From assembly GCF_024166365.1 (NCBI RefSeq), contig NC_064830.1, positions 91,938,968 to 92,002,967 of the forward strand: 64,000 bases of DNA, written 5' to 3'. A model generated the notes under the pieces. It saw nothing but the letters and a program-made list of their open reading frames with translations, was not told the DNA's origin and searched no databases. Source of the stretch: Elephas maximus indicus. Lineage: Eukaryota; Chordata; Mammalia; Proboscidea; Elephantidae. The position numbers and the translations under genes are program-made. Shown here one piece after another: positions 23,601 to 35,600 of the stretch; the first letter of the stretch is position 1, and each line of letters opens with the position of its first letter.

Positions 23601-26600
23601 GACTGAGTATGTTACACCTATGTTTACCTCTCAGGGGTATGGAGTTTTCTGGGGGTAGCTGGCAGAGTTACCAGAGTTCTCAGCTGGTTGGATTGACAGA
23701 TAGTAAAGTTGACTGTTCCAGCAAAGCTGAATTTCCCAAGATCTGAAGAAAAATTCATATTTTAAAGTTGGTGGGTGGGTGTGACTGTGGCTTCATCCCT
23801 GCATGTGTGAGCTCATTCTTGCTCTCTCTTTTTTTTAATTAGAAATACTTTATCAGCTGTAGCAAAAACCCACAGCGTTGGTGTGAGGGCCTGAGAAAGA
23901 GGCTGCTAGTTTCTGCCGTTTCTAAATTTACGTACGTGCTGCCACAATTGTAGTTCCCAAATATGACCCAGTTTTATTCATTTGGTTTTCGTCCAACAGC
24001 TAATTTCCTTAACCGGAATATAGACCCTTTTCATTTCCCCAGCACGTACATATGTGTGTGTGTGTTTAGTTGTATTCCTAACTCTTCTCCTAGAGGATGA
24101 ACCTGTCATTTGAAGCTTAGGATCAGGCAAAAATTGCTGCCGAGAAGGATCTATTTCTAAAGCAGTGCCTCAAATGTTCGTTCTTGTTCTGGTTGGCCTG
24201 GATGCCTCTATGGGTAAACCACTTTTCTTTAGAAAGAAAATGGATGTTCAGGCCTGAGATCTCATTGACATCAGGAATGAACACTACTCTCTGACATTCA
24301 ATGTTTTCAGCCAAGTATGTGACGTGCTTTCCTGATCTGGCTGTTTGGTTCCATCCTTTAATCCATCACCCTTCAAGTTTCAGTAGGGGATACTTGTATC
24401 TTCTTCTACCCCACAACTTGACTTTGATAATAGAGTTCAGATTAAGTTGGACAGAGCTCTGGGCGGATGTCAAGAGATGTCCTTGTCAGCTGTTTATTTT
24501 ATGACAAGTTTCTACCCTCCTGTGCCTCATTTTTACCTGTCTGGCTACTAGTAGTGGTTCCTAGTTGAAGCACTTATATCTCCACGGAAGGAAAAGTATA
24601 GTATGTTGTTCAATAAGTCAGCACTTTTCCATTGTCTGGGTTGAAGAAATACAGATGTTCCTTGCCCCTCTTACAGACCCATCCCTCAATCTCCTCCCAT
24701 CTCACTTTTTATATTTACCAATGCTGGGCAGAGGTGGACAGAGAGGCACTAAACTACAGATTTAGACACTTTATCATTAGGGGCACATGGACAACTTGAA
24801 AAGCTCCTAAGGAAGTAAATTACCAAAAGGGGGAAGAAAATGTAAAAACTATTGAGATTGAGCCTGAAGAGGAGGGCCACTGAGGAAAAACTAGAGGAAA
24901 TAGGTTGAAGCAGAAGAATTTAAGTGAGGAAGAAGTTTCCTAAAATTGGTGAAATTGATCCTGGGTCAGGAGCAGGATATTAGGGGAGCATGGACTCTCC
25001 TTGGTGATGTTTGAGTTCAAGATAAAAGCTAAACTGGTTTAGCTGTAGCCTGCTCAGAAATAGAGGAGTGGAATCCCAGGAGCAGTGAAACAGAATCTGG
25101 CGTATATGAATTTGATCACAAATATTCAGAGGCAAGAAATTCCCAAGTCTAAATTTGGCACAAATAAAAGAACTTATGTGTTGGGTGGAACTGGCTTTTT
25201 CCACTGTTGACCTGAGAAAACTTATCTGAGCAGCTGAACAGGTTTGATGCTTTTCCCAAGCAAGAGAGAACCAAAATATGGGCCAGCTCGAGGGTGATGA
25301 CCATAGAAAAACAAAAGGTGTGTGGTATTTGTGAAAATACCAACCAAAAAAACCAAACCCATTGCCATCAAGTCAATTCCAACTCACAGCAACCCTAAAG
25401 GACAGAGTACAACTGCCCCACAGGGTTTCCAAGGAGCTCCTGGTGGATTCAAACTGCACACCTTTTGGTTAGCAGCCGTAGCTCTTAACCACTACGCCAC
25501 CAGGGTTTCCTGTGAAAATACTAGAATGCTTAATAGAATCAAAGGGGAGAGGAGAGAGAAGAAGACAGAATGGATCAGGCAGACTTTAGGATCTACAAAT
25601 GGCTTTATTTGCTGAGTAATTCAGAGCACTTCTGTGCCATGTAGATGCCCTTCGAAAAAGAAACTGAAGTAGATGAAGACAGTGTGACGGGGCTGAAATA
25701 TGGCTTCTATCCTAGCAACTTTCTTTTAATGAGAAGAACTTGTCTTCTTCTGGGAAAATAAATATGTCTCTCTATTTTCCTAGAGCCTCCTGGCAGAATG
25801 ACTTTGCCATGACAAATGGAAGGGCAATGCCTCCTTCCATTCAAGCTCTCACTTCTTTTGGAAAGAACCTGAGAGTTATATTGGGGAGACTGAGTGGAGG
25901 TTGTAGAGGTGGGTCTTTAATTCAACACCAGTAACTCACATCTGGCCCATTGCATGACCCTGGTATATACCCAGTGAAATGCAACACACCTAGACCATTT
26001 GATTTCAGCTACCGGGGGGAAAGGGGTTCTTGCTTCTAAACCGCTTCTCACCGCCAGCGTGGCCTCTCTATGATTCAGAAACAAATACTCTGACTCACAG
26101 GCCATGTAACTAGGCCTGCTTCCTGGGCTGCACAGTGTTACCTTGTTGAGAATTCTCCCTGCCCCCAGGCTGTGGCTCTGGTTGTGCATAACCCAGTCTA
26201 CAAACATCAAGGTCAGAGCAGCGCATTTTGTACTGTGCTGTGGAAACATCGTGTTCCATCAGGCTCATTTGGCCCAAAGCACCTAGATCACTTAATTTTC
26301 TCTGTCTTCCCCTACCCTACCACTCCCTCAACAAAACAAAGCCTCCTGTACAACCTCAGCCATAGGAAATAGGAAGTTCAGGTGTTCTAAGCGTCCCCTC
26401 TTCATGGATGCCCCTAACAAGGAAGCACACCTCCCTGTTACATTGTACTTTCCTATCAGTACCAGCTTGTCCTTTCAGGAAATGTCAATGACCTTTTTGT
26501 GATAGGTTTAGAATCTGTTTTTCTTGTGTAAACATAATACATTTTATCTTTCCCATGACCGTGACCATTTTTCTTCCTTCCCCCACTGCTGCATCCTGAA

Positions 26601-29600
26601 GTCACATTTTTCCCTGAACTGTCTATGCCTGACAGACTAAATGACACCCTACTACATTGAGAAGTGGCGTCCTGGTGGTGCAGTGGTTAAGCATTTGGCT
26701 GCTAACCAAAAGGTCGGCAGTTTGAATCCACCAGCCGCTCCTTGGAAGCCCTATGAAGCAGTTCTTCTCTGTCTTATAGGGTCTCTATGAGTGGGAATCG
26801 ACTCGACAGCAGCGAGTTTGGTTTGTTGGTTACGTTGAGAAGGACCCTTTTTGGGCTTCCTGGGTCCGTCTTATAAGCTCCTGGTGATAAAGAACTAGTT
26901 CCTATAATTTTTGTATCCCCCAATACCTACCACAGTGCCTTGTGTTCTGGTAAATAAATATTAGTCGAAGGTGAAGGAGAAGACAGGGATCATAGACAGA
27001 GAAGCCTGCTCTGGCTAGACTTTAGAAAGGCCTGGCATTCTGAGGGGGAAGGGCCTAGTAGTTAAGGTGAGAAAGAGCAAAGGAAAGAGTATAAAACCAG
27101 GCTGCCTGGAATTAAAAGCAAGCAAAACCAAGTCATTAGCAAGAGAGGCTTTAGACGAGAAAACTGGAATATCTCTGAAATGTGATCAGAGGAGAGTCTT
27201 CAGGCAGTTCAAGTTTAAGAGCTATTGTTTGACTTGTAGTAACAAAGCCTTGCTTTTGGTTTTCCCTGCTCTTACCTTTCCTTAGGGCATCAGTCCTCTT
27301 TGATTGTCCTTGTCTTTTAAAGGGGGTATTTCCAGACCTTTTCCTTTAAAGTCCAGCAGTAGAATTACTGAAAATGCCCTCAATTTTATGCTCCAGGGTC
27401 CTGTCTTTTGTTAGAACCCCATCGTCAGTAATTCATCATCCATAAGGGCAGTCACCCTTCTGTTCGCTCTACACAGTGTCATCTGTCTCACCCCTCCTCG
27501 CCCCATGCTTACACTAAAAAATACACTGCCGTTCTCCCAGGCTTGGCTGGAGCACCGTAATTCTACGTGTACACCTGTAAGCATGAATGTATGTTTTCCC
27601 CAACTTCTTTATGAGTTTTTGGAGTTTCCACTTGGTACATTTTGTTGTCTCTTCTTCTCCCTTTGCTTTCCTATTCTAGAGTTACCTGCATTAACATCTT
27701 GATTTGCCCACTTTTTCCAGGGGAGTAAAAGTCTGAAGAGGCCTCATCAGTTGAAACTATCTTTCCTGCATGTGCCACAAACCAAGTTCCAGTGGTCCTC
27801 CACTCCTGGTCCCCAGGGTCTAGTTTGTTTTGTTTTGGCCAGTTTTATTTTAATCCGATGACAGCAGTAGGTCTAGAACAGAGTAAAACTTTAGGTGTAA
27901 GGAAAGGGGAACCTATGAAATGCTGTCTGGCTCAGCTCCAAGTTCCTTTGTTAGAACCCTCAGGAGTCCAGTTGAGTGGGGCAAGGAAGCCTTCTTTTCT
28001 AATGTAATCTCCACAAGGTTTCTGTGGGCAGAACTGGACTCCCTGGAAGTTAACAGAACTCACAGGGCAGGTACAGAAGGATTGCGGCAGGATATATGTT
28101 CCTGTTATGTACCCAATCTCATATCTTATGGTTCAATTTGATTTCCTCCTGCTTCATTGAAAGATCTAGAAATAAGGAAGCCTGGTACATTTCTTTTCTC
28201 AGGGATCTTTCCCTAAAGAAAAGGGACCCTCTTCTTCCCCACTACCCTTCTGCCCTCTGTGTACACAAAAGTAGGAGCAGCTACCCTGGGGACTCTTTTT
28301 TTTTTTTTTTGTCACGAAATCCGATCTTTAGTTGTTTTATCAGGAATAGTCACAGGCCTTTATTTTTCCCTACCTTCATGCTTGAGGGGTTTGTGTTTTC
28401 ATGGGTTCTGGGACCTTGAGGATGTTTGCCATAAGTTCGAAATGATGATAAAACAAGAAACGGGGGTTGGTTGCGTATCTGAGTTCTCAGAAGTACTCCC
28501 TTGGCCTGAACATTGAAACTGTTGGAGCCTGAGCCAAGGTAGAGGAGGCTCTGGATGGGCAAGCTTTGCCCTCCCTCGCCAGAGTGACCATGATTACAAT
28601 AATGTTCCTGTTTCTTCCCTGCCTCTCCTTAGAAGAAACCTCCAAAATATTCTTGTTTTCCTTAAAATAGGAAGTAGCTTTAGGAAAGGGGTTTGTCTGA
28701 GCTTAATTTATGTGCTATTGTTTTATCATATCTCCCTCGCCCTTTCTCTCCTAAACAGACCTGCAGTGCTAATTGCATTGTACTTCTCTCCTATAGGAGA
28801 GGCCTGAACCCCCCTCATCGAGTCAAGTCCATCTCCATGACAACTTTCACAGAGCCTGAAGTAGTATTCCTTCAATCTCGTGGAAATGAGGTGAGCTACC
28901 ACTGATAGAATGGCTAGAAGGCTGTGGGTGCCCTATCTGTCCGTGGAGCTTTACCTCAAGATTATAGAAAAAATACTGTTCTTTTTTGGTTGAGTTTCTC
29001 TTTTTTTTTTTTTAGTATGTAAGGTGTCTTGTCTTAATCTATATTTGTATATTTACAGACTCTTAGTTATACAGATTGTGGTTTATTCAGGCCCCTTGCT
29101 TGAGGAAGCAGGAGGAAGTAGGGCTCAACCCTGGGTGCTCTAGAGGGAAACTAGAGCTCCGTGTTAATTGGGTACTCAGTTGACTGGGCCAGCCCCTCTG
29201 AGTAAGACTTCCACAGAGCCGGCTCTATTGACATGAGCCTGGGCAACCCTAGTTTAAGTCTGTGTTATTTACTTGAAAGTAATTTAAACTCCTTCCCCGG
29301 CTAAAGCTGCTGGTTGTAAGTTGACGTCCTGGGTGTTAGCAGTACCCCCAGCTTATAGGTAATTGACTTACTTGGGGGTGTAAACAAGAGGCTCTGAAAA
29401 TTGTCCCTGACCCCACTCCCAAATTTAGTTCCCCATAATTCTCCTGGCTCTCTATTTTCTATTTGTTCCAATACGTAATTATAAATTGTTCATCTAAGGC
29501 GTGACCTCTCCATTCGATTACAACCTCTGAAGGCAGGGATCATGTCTGCTTTGTAGGTTTACCCAGATCTAGCACTGTGTCCATGCTCAATAAATATTTA

Positions 29601-32600
29601 ATGATGAATAAATTGGAAGTGAGATCTTTCCCATATCATGCTCTCTGCTCCAACTCCTATATCACTTGACTCCATTCTTGTAGGTTTGCAGGAAGATCTG
29701 GCTGGGTCTTTTTGATGCCCGGACATCTTTAGTACCAGATTCCAGGGATCCTCAGAAGGTGAAGGAGTTTCTCCAGGAAAAATATGAGAAGAAGAGATGG
29801 TAAGGAGGAGGAAAGACACTGCTCTGGAGACATGTGTCAGACATGCTTACTTTGACAGTCCAATTTCCAGAGCTGAATTTGGACTTCTCTTAAAGGTTAA
29901 ACTTTGGTTGAGTCAGTTGCACTCATATTCAGTTAGCGCTAAACTCTGACTTCAAAATAATGACTCTACATGAAAGGATAACTTGTTCTGAGTCACTAAC
30001 CCTGCCTTTTGATATCCCTTCTTTTGGGGAGACAGCAGACTGGCTGGAATGGGGAGATAAGCCTGTGGGAATGTGTGTTCATTTTTATAGCTCATCTCTT
30101 GTATGGGGAGAGATGGCTAGAAGCTCACTACCTATAGCTTTATGCTTGTAACCCATCATTTCATTCATGATTTTTGTGTGTTAATTCTGTTTTCCCGATG
30201 AAGAAAATAGCTTCTGCGTTCTCCTTTGCCTTTTCCTTCCCTGGGTGTCACTTCCTGTTGTTTGATAACTGTAGGATGGAGAAGGGAATGCAGAGAGCAA
30301 GCAATTTATCTGTACAAAACGGCATTTTGGAGTCCCTTCTGGGGGTGTCCTCAAGATAAAGAAGATACTTTCAGAGTAGGGACCTACACCGGAAGTGGAG
30401 GAAGGGAATTTTTCAGAAGTATCTGGAGCGGACAGGATAGAATATAGATTGTAAGCACTTAGAATATGAAGTGGCAGGAACTTTTATTGTGGGACTGAGA
30501 AAGAGGAATCAGAAGAAACACTCAAGAAATTAAAAGGGAGGCCTAGAGTAGGAAGTTGAAAAATAAGATCGCCTGTCCACCAGTATTATTGCATGTTTTA
30601 TTACTTTAAACACAGATGGTTTGAGGTGTCAAAAAGAGGAAGAAGGAGGGAAAAACAGGCATAAGCCAGAGCAAACTGAACCTTCTTGCAGAAAAAATGA
30701 GCATCTGACAATAAAGGGGAAGCTTAAGATGGGCAGAACTTTGCTAAGTTGTAGATTCCCTTTGGTTCAGAAAAAGGAATTAGTAAAGAGGAGAAAGGAC
30801 TTTGATTGCTGTAACTTGTGTTTTTCCAAGCACCCAAGCTGAGGAGGGTCCAAGGTTTTATCCCTCTCCTCTCAGCTTAACTATTCTTTCTCAAAGGTAT
30901 GTCCCCCCAGACCAAGTGAAGGGGCCCACTTATACCAAAGGCAGTGCCTCCACCCCTGTTCAGGGCTCCATCCCAGAAGGGAAGCCCCTGAGGACACTTC
31001 TGGGTGATCCTGTGCCATCTCTATCAGCAGCTGCCTCCACCTCTAACCAGGTAACTGTCAGATCTTCAAGTTTATTTTGGATTTCAGGTGACAGGGTGTG
31101 AGTGTCCTAAATCAAATCCCCTGGTGCTTACTGGGCAGCAGTACAAGAGCTGTAAGTTAGTTCTCAACCCTGCTATTACCTATATCTTGCATCTGTTACC
31201 TCTGACTCCTACCCTTTTGGAAGAAAGAACCCAATAGGAAGCAATATTTGTAGAAGTCAGAACATCAACTCTATTCCCTCCAAAGAAACACAGAAGGGAT
31301 ATTGGGGTCAGGACACTGCTTCAGATACCTGGGAAAGGTGAGGAAGAAAAGAACGAGGGAGACTGGTTGGCAGCATTCCTACAGCTCTCAGGGTTACCTT
31401 GGCTAATACACTCTAAAATGTGTGGTTCTGGGAGCTGGTGTACTTAGAAGATAGAGGAATTAGGTATGAGAGAGGCTCAGGCAACCTCTGGCCAGGAAAC
31501 CTCTTAGCTGAAGCCAGTTGCTCACATTCTCTGTCTTCACTTGCCTATCTTGGGGCGGCCTGGGAATCATGGAGAGGCTTGGGTCATGTCTGGGATCAAG
31601 TACTGTATGTTATTCCTTCTCCTCCAAGTCTGTCAGTCAGACTCAGGCTCGGCTATCCCAGCCCCGGAGCTCCCAGGCACCTCCCCACTCCTCTGTCAAG
31701 AAAGCTAGTACTGACCTGCTGGCTGACATCGGTGGAGATCCCTTTGCTGCTCCCCAGGCGGCACCAGCTTTTGCTGCATTCCCAGCTTTTGGGGGTAAGT
31801 GGGACTTAGGATGAGAACTTTCCTACAATGTATTACCCATAACCCAAGGGATTCACTCCCTTGAGGCAACCAAGTTTCACATGGCTCCAGATCTCTTCGT
31901 GTGCATGACTGTGATGGTAATTCTGAAGCATCAAGACTGGGGGAGCTGGAGTCATATATGTACAGCAGGGATTGTGTTTGGGAGTTTGGCTGTAAAGCAT
32001 TAAAGTTGAGAGCTCCTAGCACTTCCTTTTAGAACACTGGAAATAACCTTTTTATTGCTTTCTCTTTCTATTAAAACGGATGCAGAGGGGTGGGATTATC
32101 ATGTGTTTCATTTCCCCTGTAGCCAATAGAGGGTTGAACGAAGTGTATCCAGTTTCTCTTTTTATTTTCAGCCTTCTTCCTCCACACACACAAAAAATTT
32201 TTCTCATGTGATTCTGCCCAAAACGAGACCCTGAACAAAATGTTAACACCTCCTGGAGTAAGGATAAAAGACAGTGGAGAATGAACTCAGAGGCCTCTGA
32301 GATGCCCCTTTCTCCCTGGTATATCTGGCTGCCCTGCCCCAGGGCCTTTCAGCTCCCTCTGAAAAGGACCCTTTGGAAAGGGTCCCATGTCCCATGGGTC
32401 TTATGTCCCATAAGAGCTGCCTTTGGCCTTTAGCACTGTGCTACCAGGGCTCTTATCTATATAATGTATATACACTATATAGATAAGAGCCCTGGTAGGT
32501 AGCACAGTGGCTAAAGCACTCGACTGCTAACTGAAGGGGCAGCAGTTTGAACCCACCGGCCACTCCTTGGGAGAAAAATGTGGCAGTCTGCTTCCGTAAA

Positions 32601-35600
32601 GATTTATAGCCTTGGAAACTCCATGAGACAATTCTACTCTGTCCTCTAGGGTCGCTATCAGTTGGAATCGACTTGGCGACAGTGGGTTATTACATAGATA
32701 GAGGTATGCATTATATATATAGGTATATATATAAAACCTTATATTTTCTCCACCTATAGGCCAGACACCTTCCCATGGGGGCTTTGCCAACTTTGATGCC
32801 TTTGGCAGTAGCTCCAGCTCTTCTACATTTGGAAATGTTCCTCCAGTTGGCCAAGCCCCATTCCAGCCCCAACCAACACCCGCAGGTAAACTACTCCCCT
32901 GGTTTCCCTTCTTTCTTTCAACTGCATCTGGTTTTCCATGTCCATAGTCACCCTTCATTCACTTCTCCACTAACCTAAAGAACTGTGTAAAGGAGAAACG
33001 ATAAAGAGAAGAAGCTCAAGGAAAGGATGAAAAGAGTCTGACAGATTCTCGTCAAGAAGAGGGAGCTCTGTGCAATTTTTTCATGAAAGAAAATGGCTAG
33101 CGGGAGTTGTGCAGTATTTCTGACTGGGAAGTATGGAAGACCTGTGTCTAGGAAAATTGAGAATGGGCATGACCTTTTCTCTAAAGTTCTCTGATTGTTC
33201 ATGCTGATCTACTGCCCAAAGAAGTCAGAGATTGGGTCAAAGTTCGAGGAAGTCTCCAGAAGTCTTCGCCCCATCCCTCTAAGAACAAAAACCTGTTAAC
33301 TCCATGTTGTGTTGTTTCACAATTGAAAGAGGCACTAAAGCATTTGGTTCCTCCTTAGCCTCCCATACATCAAGTCTGAATAGCCCTTGGGCTGCGCCTC
33401 TTCCTTTGTACATCCTGGAGGCACAGGAGGGCAGCTAGAGAGCTATAAAGACTTTATGTCCGGGGAAAAGTCAGTGATGGACTGACTTACACTCTCTCTT
33501 TCTCCCTTCCTTTACCCACATCCTTTCCTTTTTCCACCCTCACTGCCAGCCAGTCGGATGCTAACTGGAAGTTACAGTTTTGGTAAGTTATTCTTCCCAC
33601 CCCACAGCCTTCCTAACAGGAGAAGGCTATCTCATGTCTTCTGCTTATAGAGATTTGAGGTCTGGAAGGAACCTTTTGAGTTGAGCCATTTTACAGATGA
33701 GGCAGTTCAGTCATTACCTAGCTGTGCAGCCTATAGAGTAGCAGAGCTGGGACCGGAGCCCAGACTTCGCCCACAGCGTTCCCACTGTGCCATTGTAGGC
33801 TGGCTGGTTGCTTTGTTTTGTTTCTTTCTTTTCTTTGAATGGGACAAGAAGAGGCATTTTATATTGATAAAAGTTAAAATTCATAAAGGAGTTCTCACAG
33901 TCATGAATTTACAGCAACTGACAGCATAGCCTTGAGATTCCTAAAGCAAAATCCATTAGGTACAATGAGAATATAACAAACCAATAGAGTAGAATACTCT
34001 AAAACTCTCACAGAGTTAATAGCTCAAGTAGATAAGTAAGAAAGTAGATGATTTGAGCAACACTTCAACAAGTTTGGTCTAAAAAATATAAGTAGAACTT
34101 TGTACCCAACAGATAGAATATACAGTACTTTCAAACGTAGAACTCTTATATAATTTAACCATATATACTAGGAAACAAAATCTCCATATATCCTAAAAAA
34201 TAGAAATTGTATAGTTCACATCTTTATGATACGAGATGTTCTGAACAAAGCTTAAAATGCTGTGAAATTGATAGGGAGAAGATAGTTATAATGTGGAAAA
34301 GGGTCAAAAAGTTAATATTCATAATGTATTTTTAAAAACATCTGTAAATAAGAAAGAAAAATAGAATAATGGACAAGGAATACAAGCAGGTAGTAAGACA
34401 TGAAAATATCTTCACACATTAGGATATGCTAATGATTTTGTACATTATATTGGCAAAAAGGTTAAAGATTGATAATGGCCAGTATTACATGGGGAAATGG
34501 GCCCTTTTGGGCACTGTTGGTAGTGCAAATCAGTAGGGAAATATTCAATTTAGTAAGGGGTATGTGTTCCAGGAAATGGAAACGCTAAATGAAACAGCCT
34601 CTACAAGGTTGCTGCAAATTGGTCCCTTCAGAATTGTGCCCCTAAGCAGCCTTGATTGCTTTAAAGACAGACCACTCCCTTCACACTACCCCACCCCTCC
34701 ACCCTCTCTCCTACCCCCACCCCTACCCCCACCCCAGAGAAGGCACAGAGAGAAGGAAGGCCCAGCCTGGAGAGAAGGAAGGCCCAGCCTGGAGAGAAGG
34801 CAGGCCCAGCCCGCAGCCATCCCAGGCATCGAACCTTTTGTCCAGTGTCTGGTTATCTCGAAGAACAAACAATCTGCAGTCAGACCCCAAGTCAGCCAAA
34901 ATTTATGAGGATCTGCCATGTCCTTAGGCCACATACCAGGGCTAGGAACTTTCACATGTTGTCTGTGAGGAAGGAAAGATCTCCATTTTGTAACTGAGGA
35001 AACTGGCTCAACTTGGCTAGTGACTTGGCCAGAATCAATGGCAGATAGGTGGCAGATTCGGTTCACTTTGACCACGTCATGTTCATGAGGATGCCTCTGC
35101 CAGTGTGACATGAAGAGCTGTTGGGTATGAAGTAAGAAGGAAAGCTTTGGTGAGAGGCGGGTGTCTCTTCTGACAAGCTTGGTTTTATTTTTATACTTCT
35201 GAGGGGGAGTTCGGAGAGGGGAAATTTCTAAAACCGCAGTGTCTCCTGACACCGCTCTAAGACATGTGTACAAGTTCAGCAGCATGGAGGCTCTGGACAC
35301 GGATAAGAAGCAAGCCACACTGCAGGTATTCCCAGCAGCCACAGCCTGCCTTCTGACAATGTGCTGTCAGCTCAGGGTGTCCACCCTACATGGGTAAGGA
35401 CCGCCTCTGCCCTCTAGTGTCCACAAAGAGGCACACAGCACTGCCTGCAGTCTGGTCAGGTTGAGGACCTGGTCCTCACCGAGAGAAACTCCTGGAACAT
35501 GAAGGCCCGGAGCAGTAATGAAGAGTTCGACCTGTCTGAGGACAGGGCTGCATTAGCTCAGAAATGCCACATACCCTGAGTCAGTCAGGCAAGGGAAAGG

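Larger units (their letters stand above)
21780..23645 (-). mobile_element. L1 3' region in AGFG2 intron 1, interrupted
   Basis: Reverse-strand L1 sequence at 21,790-22,258 and 23,150-23,645 (e.g. TGGGTCATGGTATTTCTA, CTCCCATTTTGTGGGCTG) is broken by two AfroSINEs and by an unrecognised block (about 22,420-22,976). Confidence 0.65.
23651..28796. other. AGFG2 intron 1, distal part
   Basis: Apart from the AfroSINEs at 25,341 and 26,665 I see no exon, RNA gene or strong repeat here. A short TG run lies at 24,053-24,065. The open frames are short and show no recognisable protein. Confidence 0.5.

Noticed and set aside
34686-35342. 218-codon minus-strand frame in an AGFG2 intron
   Set aside because: It runs through a tandem repeat and a MIR-like stretch; no family resemblance or splice support.
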